DNA from: CAYMRB01 sp964392615
GTDB taxonomy: Bacteria > Planctomycetota > UBA8108
NCBI GenBank assembly: GCA_964392615.1
Contig: CAYMRB010000128.1
Location: 1-21,828 of the forward strand
Reading direction: 5' to 3'
DNA: 21,828 nucleotides
The translations under genes and the position numbers were made by a program. Under the pieces are notes generated by a model that was not told the origin of the DNA, did no database searches, and saw only the letters and a list, made by a program, of their open reading frames with translations. Numbering within the stretch: the stretch's first letter is position 1; every line of letters starts with the position of its first letter. This document shows, piece by piece, positions 7,546 through 14,838 of the stretch.

Positions 7546-9948
7546 TCAGAACGTGCGCTTCTTCGCGGCGGGAGCCTTCGCATCGCCGCGCCCATCCTTG
7601 TCCCCGCTGGCCTGACGCTGCTGGCGCCTCTTCGCATCGCGCATCGGGTTGGAACCGCCCCGGCGCGACTTGAAGAGCTTGAAACGCGATGGGACCGGGC
7701 GACGGGGGAATCGGTTGTTTTCGAGGTCGACATCCGCCGTCTCGAGGTGCGGGTCGAGGGTCACACTGGCGACCGGCTTTTCCGTCAGCAGGAGCTTCGA
7801 GACTTTCTCGGAGTCGCGACGCCAGATCTCGGCCGGGATGCGCACTTCCTCGTGCGTGCCGTCCTCGTAGTCGACCCGCAGGACGACGGGCATCACGAGG
7901 CCGCCGATGTTCTCCAGCTCGACGACAGAGACGTGGCGGTGCGCATCGAGGACCTTTCTATCTTCGGGCTTCAGGCCCGCGACGAAATTCTCGAACGCGC
8001 GGCGATCCTCGTCCGTGACCTCGAGCGGGTCGTAGTCGTTGTAGAAGTCCTTGAGCTCGGGAAACGCGTCGACGCGTTTGGGGAGGCTCTTGTTGCGCTG
8101 CTGCGACAGCGTCTTCGGCAGCGCGTCGCGCTCCTCGCGTTGCCTCGGCTTGTCGATCGCCGGGTCACCGATGTCGAGCTCCCAGCGCTGCAGGTTGGCG
8201 ATCGCGATGTCGGTATGGTCGGTCGAGTAGAACCAGCCGCGCCAGAACCAGTCGAGGTCGACGCCGGACGCGTCCTCCAACGTGCGGAAGAGATCCGCCG
8301 GCTGCGGGCGCTTGAACTTCCAGCGCCGCGCGTACTCCTTGAACGCGAAGTCGAAGAGCTCGCGGCCCAGAATGCTCTCGCGGAGGATGTTGAGCGCCGT
8401 GGCCGGCTTCGCGTACGCGTTGTTGTGAAACTGCAGGATCGATTCCGAGCTCGTCATGATCGGCACCTGGTCGGTGCTCTTCATGTAGCCGGCGATGTCC
8501 TGCGGCTCGCCGCGGCGCGAGGGGTAGTTCTCCTCCCACTCCTGCTCGGCCAGGTACTGGATGAACGTGTTCAGCCCCTCGTCCATCCACGTCCACTGGC
8601 GCTCGTCGGAGTTGACGATCATCGGGAAGTAGTTGTGGCCGACCTCGTGGATGACGACCGAGATCAGGCCGTATTTCGTCCGCTTCGAGTACGTGCCGTC
8701 CGCATCGGGGCGCGGCCCGTTGAAGCAGATCATCGGGTACTCCATGCCGCCGACGGGACCGTTGACCGAGATCGCGACCGGGTACGGATAGGTGAACGTG
8801 TAACGCGAGTACACGTTGAGCGTGTGGATGATCGCGTGGGTCGAGTATCTGCTCCACAGCGGCTCGCCTTCGTTCGGATAGAACGACATCGCCATCACGC
8901 GGTGGCCGTCGACCTCGTGACCCTGTGCGTCCCAGATGAACTTGCGCGAGCACGCGAACGCGAAATCGCGGACGTTCTCGGCGTGGAAGATCCACGTCTT
9001 CTTGCCGGACGGCTTGCTCTGCTCGTTCGCCTTGGCCTCCTCGGGCGTGATGACGAACATCGGCTTCTCGGCGCGCGCGGCCTGGGCGAGGCGCTCGCGC
9101 CAGAGCGGTCGGAGGACCTCGTCGGGATTCTGGAGGACGCCGGTCGCGGCGACGACGTGATCGTCCGGTGTCGTGATGCGCACGAGGTAGTTGCCGAGCT
9201 CGAGAGTGAACTCGCCCCGACCGAGAAACTGCTTGTGCTGCCAGCCGTTGACGTCGGTGTACGCCGCGAGCCGCGGAAACCAATGCGCCAGCTCGTAGAT
9301 CCAGTTGCCGTCCTTCTTGAAGAACTCCGCTCCGGTGCGCGAACGCGCGATGCGAAAGTCGTTGATCGCGTAGTGCCAGTCGACGGAGAACCGGAACGAC
9401 TCGCCGCTGCGCAGTGGAGTGGGCAGATCGACCCGCATCATCGTCTTGACGATCGTGTGCGGAAGCGGGGCGCCTGCCTCGTCGCGGACCGACGTGATCT
9501 TGACACTGCCGTCGAAGCTCTCGCTGGCGAGCAGGCGACGAACGGTGCCGAAGTAGGCCTGCTCGAGGTTCGGCGCGATCGTCGTGAGCTTCGCGTCGGA
9601 ATCGGGGGCGAAGATGTTCCCCTCGAGCTGCAGCCAGAGGTAGCGCAGCGTGTCGGGAGAGCGATTGAAGTAGCGAATCGTCTCCGTGCCGGTCAGACGT
9701 TGCTTCTCGTCGTCGATCTCGACGGAGATCCGATAGTCGACCTGCTGCTGCCAATACGCGTGTCCGGGCGCACCGGACGCGGTGCGACAAGCGTTCGGCG
9801 TCGGGAGGATCTCTTCGAGTTGCCGGAATTTGTCCTCCTGATCGCGCTTCTTCGGGGTATCGCCCCCGGCCGCCCTCTCGGGCACGAGCAACCAGGCGAA
9901 CGCCGTGAACGCGAACATGAGCGGGGAGAGCCGTCGCGGTCGGAGCAT
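7546..9948 (-). CDS. Exported M1 family zinc metallopeptidase
   Basis: This 800-residue gluzincin carries the full zinc motif HExxH-18-E: His434, Glu435 and His438 in HEVGHNYFP, and Glu457 in WTWMDEGLN. The substrate-binding GAMEN-like motif is GGMEYP (Glu403). The N-terminus is a signal peptide (arginines, then LMFAFTAFAWLLV), so it acts in the periplasm or outside. A beta-rich N-terminal domain (about 60-300) precedes the catalytic domain, as in M1 aminopeptidases. The C-terminal 50 residues are very basic and low in complexity (RRGGSNPMRDAKRRQQ and onward), an unusual tail for an exported enzyme. GAAGGA lies 5 nt before the ATG, and a candidate extended -10 lies 41 nt upstream. It heads a unit with the DUF6702-VCBS gene. 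The likely role is trimming of peptides or proteins in the envelope; the substrate is unknown. Confidence 0.93.
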   Translation of the reverse strand: MLRPRRLSPLMFAFTAFAWLLVPERAAGGDTPKKRDQEDKFRQLEEILPTPNACRTASGAPGHAYWQQQVDYRISVEIDDEKQRLTGTETIRYFNRSPDTLRYLWLQLEGNIFAPDSDAKLTTIAPNLEQAYFGTVRRLLASESFDGSVKITSVRDEAGAPLPHTIVKTMMRVDLPTPLRSGESFRFSVDWHYAINDFRIARSRTGAEFFKKDGNWIYELAHWFPRLAAYTDVNGWQHKQFLGRGEFTLELGNYLVRITTPDDHVVAATGVLQNPDEVLRPLWRERLAQAARAEKPMFVITPEEAKANEQSKPSGKKTWIFHAENVRDFAFACSRKFIWDAQGHEVDGHRVMAMSFYPNEGEPLWSRYSTHAIIHTLNVYSRYTFTYPYPVAISVNGPVGGMEYPMICFNGPRPDADGTYSKRTKYGLISVVIHEVGHNYFPMIVNSDERQWTWMDEGLNTFIQYLAEQEWEENYPSRRGEPQDIAGYMKSTDQVPIMTSSESILQFHNNAYAKPATALNILRESILGRELFDFAFKEYARRWKFKRPQPADLFRTLEDASGVDLDWFWRGWFYSTDHTDIAIANLQRWELDIGDPAIDKPRQREERDALPKTLSQQRNKSLPKRVDAFPELKDFYNDYDPLEVTDEDRRAFENFVAGLKPEDRKVLDAHRHVSVVELENIGGLVMPVVLRVDYEDGTHEEVRIPAEIWRRDSEKVSKLLLTEKPVASVTLDPHLETADVDLENNRFPRRPVPSRFKLFKSRRGGSNPMRDAKRRQQRQASGDKDGRGDAKAPAAKKRTF

Positions 9949-10064
9949 GGCGGTCCTTCAGTTAGGGGTCCCTTCTACAGAGGCCCACAGTGTAGCATAT
10001 CGGCCTGATGGGCCCCCGTTCTTGCGGGGTGTCGCGCCGCAACGCACCGCACGGGGAGGACTGC
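9949..10064. promoter_or_regulatory. Divergent intergenic region between M1 peptidase and mazG
   Basis: These 116 nt separate two divergently transcribed genes, so both promoters should lie here. The minus-strand signal is TGCTACACT (9989-9997), an extended -10; no good -35 is seen. On the plus strand TAGCAT (9993-9998) is a weak -10 candidate. GGGGAGGA at 10053-10060 is a strong ribosome site for mazG. A short CCCCG/CGGGG hairpin lies near 10014-10029 in the mazG leader. Confidence 0.55.
9989..9997 (-). promoter_or_regulatory. Candidate extended -10 promoter for the M1 peptidase unit
   Basis: Read on the minus strand this is TGC followed by TACACT, an extended -10 of the TGnTAnnnT form, 41 nt before the start codon. 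There is no convincing -35. It fits a housekeeping sigma factor promoter with a short leader. Confidence 0.45.
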
Positions 10065-10409
10065 ATGGCCGAGGAGATCACGCTGCGAGACGTGCAGCGC
10101 CGGGTCGACGAGTGGATCCGCGACGTCGGCGTGCGCTACTTCTCGGAGCTGACGAATCTCGCGCAGCTCGTCGAGGAGGTGGGGGAGGTCGCCCGGATCT
10201 TGTCGCGTACGTGCGGCGATCAGAGCTCGAAGCCCTCCGACGCGGAGGCGGACCTCGCCGACGAGCTTGCAGACGTGCTCTTCGTCGTCGTCTGCCTGGC
10301 GAATCAGACCGGCGTCGACCTCACCGCGGCGTTCGAGCGCAACCTCGCGAAGAAGACCGCGAGGGATCGGGACCGCCACCGCGAGAACGACAAGCTGCGA
10401 GAGTCGTGA
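10065..10409 (+). CDS. MazG-like nucleotide pyrophosphohydrolase
   Basis: The ATG at 10065 is preceded by GGGGAGGA at 4 nt spacing, so the in-frame codons back to 10008 are not used. The 114-residue protein is a single MazG-type domain: RYFSELTNLAQLVEEVGEVA contains the ExxE metal-binding pair, and ADELADVLFVVVCLANQTGV holds the second acidic pair (ExxD). The family hydrolyses nucleoside or deoxynucleoside triphosphates to the monophosphate plus pyrophosphate using Mg2+, as cytoplasmic house-cleaning. The short single-domain form resembles stand-alone MazG-like enzymes rather than the two-domain MazG of Escherichia coli. It stands alone, divergent from the peptidase and convergent with the NIPSNAP gene (34-nt gap), so context adds nothing about its job. 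The preferred nucleotide cannot be read from sequence. Confidence 0.9.
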   Translation: MAEEITLRDVQRRVDEWIRDVGVRYFSELTNLAQLVEEVGEVARILSRTCGDQSSKPSDAEADLADELADVLFVVVCLANQTGVDLTAAFERNLAKKTARDRDRHRENDKLRES

Positions 10410-10443
10410 CACGGCCGAGCGGCCAGCCCGAAGCGGCACGGAG

Positions 10444-12669
10444 CTATGGCAGCGGAGAGAATTCCGTCGCCTTCAGGAAGATGCGCTCGGGAGGCGCGGC
10501 GAGGAGTCGGCCGCCGACACGAGATACCTCGGCGACCCGCTGCCACTCGGGATCGCCCGCGAAGGCTCGCCAGTTCGCATCGGCCTGCTGGCGGCTGGCG
10601 TGACGGACGAGGTAGATCAGCGTGTTGCCGGACTCCGGCGCATCGAACGGCGTCCAATAGGCGACGCTGCCGATGCCGTGTTTCGCGAGAAGCCGCGTGG
10701 TGTGATCGCGGAAGCGGGCGTTGAGTCGCGGTAGCTGGTCCGGCTGAGCGACGTAGGTGCGAAGCTCGTACACGCCGCCCGGTTTCTCGATGGCGCTGCG
10801 CGCTGCTCGCGAGTAGTCGTTCTCGGTCAAGAAGATGCTGATCGGTCGTTCGGCGAGCACGCGCTGGAACTCGGGCCGATCGAGCACGTCCTGCCATTCC
10901 CGGTCGGTGGAGAAGCGGTTCCAGCTGCGGTAGGCGGCGTAGCGCGAGGCGTGCTCGAGGATGTAGACGAACCGCCTCTTCTGGCGCGCCGTGCCGTCGG
11001 TGGGGGACCAGTATCCGATCGGCTTCATGCCGTGCTTCTTGAACAGTCGGTCGGTGTGATCTCGAAAGCGCCGGACGAGGTGCTCCCATCGCCCGTCGCC
11101 GGCCTGATAGATACGCAACTCCCAGACGGGCCCTGCCAGGAGTCGAGCGTCGGGCCGCGCGGGCGATCGACCGATCGGCGCGTCGAGGCCTATCCGGATG
11201 CCGAGCGCGACATCGAGCGGCGCGGTGAAGATCCACGCCATGCCGTCCGAGATCTTGCGGCTCGCGTCGTGGCCGCCGACGAAGACCCGATCGTCACCGA
11301 ACGGCGAGCGGCAGAACGCGCGTGGCGAGACGAGCACCGTCTTGCCGGGCGCCCACGCGTTGTTGACTTCGCACAGGGTGTAGCTCCGGTCGGCCGCGCG
11401 AATCGCGTACATCGCGCCGGCGTAGAGCCGGCTGCCCTTCCACCGCAGGCGAGCCTTGCTCTGGATGTTCCCCTGGAATCCGATCAGGTGCAGGAGCTCG
11501 CCGGTCGCAGGGTGGGTGATCGGGTATAGCCGGTTGTGTCCGCCGAGCGAGTACGAGATCGGAACATCGAGCGCGCGGCTCATCAGATCGGCCAGGCTGA
11601 CCTCGTCACGGAGCACGTAGCCGCCGGAGCCGTCGGGATCGAGACGCTTGACCTCGCTTCTGGATCGACCGCCGGGCGCCCAGACGAACAGCAGCGACTG
11701 GCCGGGACCCGTCGGGTTCTCGATGCTGGTCAGTCCTCGGATGCCGCCGACGTCCGTGTCGGTGTCTTCCTCGAGGTCGAGGATCTCGACGTAGCGCGGC
11801 TGCGGTCCGTCGACGCGCCGGAAGATCGAGCTCCCCTCCGAGAGGAAGAGCGCGCCATTTGCTCGAGCGAGGCCCAGCGGGCGTGTCTTGAGGCTGCCCG
11901 TCGTCAGGAACGGAAACTCGACATGGCGGTCCCACAGGATCGTGCCCGGTGTCGACGGATCGTAGACACCGGACGTGACGCCAGGATTGCCGAGCAGAAG
12001 AAACAGACGTTCTACCCCGGTCACCTTGTCGCGGTAGACCTCCATGTCGCGTGGTACCCAGCGCACGCCACCGGCGTTGGACCCGTGTCGGACGAGCGTG
12101 TGACTCCACGTTCCGAGCGCGTCGTCGCGCACCCATGCGGAGACGGCGCCGCCGCGCTCGAAGTTCGCGCCAGCCGCCATGACCAATAGGCTCTGCGGCT
12201 GCGGCAGAGGCTTCCCGGAGCCGTCGCGGGTGAAGGTGACCGACTTGAGGATGTTGCCCTTCATGTAGCGGAGGCCGAACTCGTTGGACCGACCCGTGTC
12301 GAGGTCGACCTGCCACTTCCCGTCCGCAGCGTCCAAGCGCAGAACTTGTGCCGATTGCTTCTGCGCGTCGGGAGGAATCACCCAGCGGGCGTCCACCCAG
12401 TACCCGTTCGCCGCGTAGAGTTTCCCCGCGTGCGCCGCGAGGTGCATGATCTCGGAGCCGCCCGCCCACGCGTCGTTGGCGTCGGTGTAGCCGGCGTCGT
12501 AGCTCAGCGTCCAGCCGACGCGATCGTCGTCGTCGGATCCGGAAGCGTCCCGCGAGGGGATCTGCGCCAGAGCGGCGGGCGAGACCGTCAGCACGACGAC
12601 CTGTATCCGCACCAAGAGGGCGAGCGCGGCGGCGGAGCGAGGCCGAGGCGTGATCGATCCGTTCGACAT
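10444..12669 (-). CDS. Exported propeller-like protein with two C-terminal NIPSNAP domains
   Basis: The ATG at 12669 lies one nt after the stop of the upstream gene, with AAGGA about 9 nt upstream; an upstream ATG at 12744 would overlap that gene needlessly. The 741-residue protein has a signal peptide (hydrophobic ALALLVRIQVVVLTV, then ALAQ). Residues about 50-510 are beta-rich with recurring blade-like segments (KLYAANGYWV, GALFLSEGSSIFRR, RLYAGAMYAI, RVFVGGHDAS), probably a propeller, but I recognise no named family. Residues 513-629 and 630-741 are two NIPSNAP domains in tandem: WELRIYQ with FRDHTDRLFKKHGMKPIGYW, and YELRTYV with FRDHTTRLLAKHGIGSVAYW. NIPSNAP is a dimeric alpha-beta-barrel fold, often with no assigned activity, and the tandem pair may form one barrel dimer. 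It is the last gene of the long minus-strand run. The role is unknown. Confidence 0.85.
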   Translation of the reverse strand: MSNGSITPRPRSAAALALLVRIQVVVLTVSPAALAQIPSRDASGSDDDDRVGWTLSYDAGYTDANDAWAGGSEIMHLAAHAGKLYAANGYWVDARWVIPPDAQKQSAQVLRLDAADGKWQVDLDTGRSNEFGLRYMKGNILKSVTFTRDGSGKPLPQPQSLLVMAAGANFERGGAVSAWVRDDALGTWSHTLVRHGSNAGGVRWVPRDMEVYRDKVTGVERLFLLLGNPGVTSGVYDPSTPGTILWDRHVEFPFLTTGSLKTRPLGLARANGALFLSEGSSIFRRVDGPQPRYVEILDLEEDTDTDVGGIRGLTSIENPTGPGQSLLFVWAPGGRSRSEVKRLDPDGSGGYVLRDEVSLADLMSRALDVPISYSLGGHNRLYPITHPATGELLHLIGFQGNIQSKARLRWKGSRLYAGAMYAIRAADRSYTLCEVNNAWAPGKTVLVSPRAFCRSPFGDDRVFVGGHDASRKISDGMAWIFTAPLDVALGIRIGLDAPIGRSPARPDARLLAGPVWELRIYQAGDGRWEHLVRRFRDHTDRLFKKHGMKPIGYWSPTDGTARQKRRFVYILEHASRYAAYRSWNRFSTDREWQDVLDRPEFQRVLAERPISIFLTENDYSRAARSAIEKPGGVYELRTYVAQPDQLPRLNARFRDHTTRLLAKHGIGSVAYWTPFDAPESGNTLIYLVRHASRQQADANWRAFAGDPEWQRVAEVSRVGGRLLAAPPERIFLKATEFSPLP

Positions 12670-12670
12670 C

Positions 12671-14833
12671 CTACCGGTCCTTCTTCGCCTGCCGCTTCGC
12701 CCACCACTCGGCCCACGGATCGCGCGCGGGGCCGAGACGCTCACCCGTGATCTCCTCGAGCACTTCGACGAGGTGATAGCTGTAGTCGGGTCGCTTCATG
12801 CGCTCGAGGATCGAGGGGATGGCGCGGTCGCCGGCAGCGATCAACTCGTCGGCGGCGTCGCGAGTCTCCTGCTGCGAGCTGCCGGTTCGATCGAGCGCGT
12901 TCAGGTGGGGCGCCAGATCGAGCTGCTTCTCGCGCGACTTCCTTCGGGCCGGATCGGAGCGCGCCACCGCGGCGTGGCGTTCGGCCCAACTCTTCCACTC
13001 TCCGACGAGATCCCTCCAGCGCAGCTTCGAGAACTCCGACGTCCTGCCGCTGAGCTGACAGAGCGTGCGGTGGAATGATTCGCGGACGGAGCTCGGCACG
13101 TCGTCCAGGACGGCGACGAGCTCGCCGATCGCTTCCTTGGCCTCGATGCGCCCGAGAGCCCAGAGAGCCGTCTCCTGCAATACGGCGGATTCCTTCCGCG
13201 GTCGCCGCAGGATCTCGAGGACCGGGCCGAGCCGACTGCGATCCCGCCCATGCCCGATCTCGCGCACCGTCTCCCAGCGGCTCTTCCAGCGCTTGCAATC
13301 CTCTTCGTCGACGCGGCGCAAGTCCGTGATCTTCTTCAGCGTTCTGGTCCCGAAGGTCGCGACCGCGTCGTGAGGACCGAGGAGCCGCAGGAGGTGAGGA
13401 ATCAGCTCGGGGCGCGACAGGGGCGGATAGGCGGCGACCACCTGTCGCGCGACAGACAGTTCGGACGCCTCGCGCTCCGTCGCGAGAAAACGGAAGAGCT
13501 CGCGGGCGGAGACGAATCCTTCCAGGCTTCCCACGTAGACGCGGTCTCGAGCCTTCGGGTCGTCCTGGTCGTTCGACGCCTTCTTGCCCGGATCGTCGAC
13601 CATGTAGGGGGGACGCAGCAGCTTCTCGAGGTCGACGGGCGCCGGCGCCGTTGCCCGACGGAGGAAGAGCAGCGCGAAGGCCGTGCTGATGTGGCTGTCC
13701 GTCCTCTTCTTGCCCCACTGTCCGGTCGAGCGTTGGGAGCGGATCAGGAAGCGCGCCTCGAGGCGGTACCAGTCGTTCTGCCCGAAACGAATCACGTGTC
13801 CCAGGTCTCCCACCTTCTCGATCGTGTAGATCGTGTAGAAGTAGTCGTGGAAGATGCCGCGGCTGCGGACGCGAAGGCTGTTGAGCGAGCTATACTTTCG
13901 AGTGACCCACACCAGGCCGGCGCGGATCGCCTCGTCGATCGACTTGTCGACCGCGCCTCGACGTCCCAGGACCGTCCGCACGATGAACAGATTCGACAGG
14001 CCCGCTGCTGTCATGCTCAACGTCGAGTGCTCGGGCGTCGGCTTCGGACGGTTCGGCACTTTGCCGTAGTATCCCCAGCTTCCGGCGCGGGTCGGCTTGA
14101 TCTCGATCTCGCGGGCACCCTTGCCGCGCCGTGGACGAAAGCGAACCATCGGGCGCACGGAGCGGCCATCGCGCGCCTGGCTCTTCACTAGGCTGTTGCC
14201 GATTTCTCGGAAGACGTGATCGGGAACGTGCAGGCCGTTGCGCAGCGCGATCTCGAGGCCGAGCACCGCGAATTGCGTGTTCGAATGGTCGTAACCCGGG
14301 TTCTCGAACTTCGGGTTGGCGATCAGGGGCTTCATGCCGGGGCCGTATCCCCACACGCCGCTGCCGCCGATTTTCGTCCTCAGGAGCCAGTCGAGGCACT
14401 GCTGCATGCGCCTCCGACCGCCGCCGCGAATCGGCCCGGGCTTGTCGATCCCCTTGGCCGCCGCCCGCGCTCGATGACGCGCGTCGAGGGCCATCATGTG
14501 CAGGGCGACGCCGTAAGTTTTCTCGAGCGGCTGCGAGGCGAGGCGGCGGAACTTCCGCTCGACGAGCGGATCGTTCGGATCGAGCCCCGCGTTGATCAGC
14601 GCGTACAGGCAGAACGCCTCCGTGCCCATCGGGTAGCCACGCAGAGGAAAGCCGTCCTGGCGGTACTCGTGCAGCAGCCAGTCGCGGCCGCGATCGATGG
14701 CGCGGTTGACGGACTTCTGGAACTGTCGATCGTCGGCCGTTACGCAGTCGGAGAGCCACGCCGTGATGCACACCGCCAGTGCGAGGAGGGCTGGCCAGGA
14801 GTGGCCCGGTGTCGTGCCGGTCGCGATTCTCAT
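12671..14833 (-). CDS. Exported alpha/alpha-toroid (squalene cyclase/prenyltransferase-like) protein with C-terminal HEAT-like repeats
   Basis: The start chosen is the ATG at 14833, 5 nt after the FHA-protein stop; the much longer reading from 16150 is only a shadow of that gene. The 720-residue protein has a signal peptide (ALLALAVCITAWL, cleavage near VTA). Residues about 40-450 hold repeats of the prenyltransferase/squalene-oxidase type: AIDRGRDWLL, MQQCLDWLL with WGYGPG, AGLVWVTRKY and RFLIRSQRSTGQWGKK with HISTAFALLFL. This fold is an alpha/alpha toroid. I see no DxDD motif of class II cyclases, so it is probably a non-enzymatic or peptidoglycan/polymer-facing member, as is common in planctomycetes. 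Residues about 460-715 are helical HEAT-like repeats (LRLLGPHDAVATFGTRTLKK, LQETALWALGRIEAKEAIGE, AIPSILERMKRPDYSY) ending in a basic tail. It sits between the FHA and NIPSNAP genes with gaps of 5 and 1 nt, so translation is likely coupled. Confidence 0.85.
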   Translation of the reverse strand: MRIATGTTPGHSWPALLALAVCITAWLSDCVTADDRQFQKSVNRAIDRGRDWLLHEYRQDGFPLRGYPMGTEAFCLYALINAGLDPNDPLVERKFRRLASQPLEKTYGVALHMMALDARHRARAAAKGIDKPGPIRGGGRRRMQQCLDWLLRTKIGGSGVWGYGPGMKPLIANPKFENPGYDHSNTQFAVLGLEIALRNGLHVPDHVFREIGNSLVKSQARDGRSVRPMVRFRPRRGKGAREIEIKPTRAGSWGYYGKVPNRPKPTPEHSTLSMTAAGLSNLFIVRTVLGRRGAVDKSIDEAIRAGLVWVTRKYSSLNSLRVRSRGIFHDYFYTIYTIEKVGDLGHVIRFGQNDWYRLEARFLIRSQRSTGQWGKKRTDSHISTAFALLFLRRATAPAPVDLEKLLRPPYMVDDPGKKASNDQDDPKARDRVYVGSLEGFVSARELFRFLATEREASELSVARQVVAAYPPLSRPELIPHLLRLLGPHDAVATFGTRTLKKITDLRRVDEEDCKRWKSRWETVREIGHGRDRSRLGPVLEILRRPRKESAVLQETALWALGRIEAKEAIGELVAVLDDVPSSVRESFHRTLCQLSGRTSEFSKLRWRDLVGEWKSWAERHAAVARSDPARRKSREKQLDLAPHLNALDRTGSSQQETRDAADELIAAGDRAIPSILERMKRPDYSYHLVEVLEEITGERLGPARDPWAEWWAKRQAKKDR

Positions 14834-14838
14834 GGCGG

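Noticed and set aside
7381..10008. Open frame of 875 codons on the plus strand
   Set aside because: It lies antisense to the M1 peptidase and the start of the DUF6702-VCBS gene, has no recognisable domain, and its composition (runs of Arg, Val, Leu, Asp) is that of a shadow frame in GC-rich coding DNA.
10014..10029. CCCCG/CGGGG hairpin as an intrinsic terminator
   Set aside because: The stem is only 5 bp, there is no T run, and it lies upstream of the mazG start rather than after a gene.
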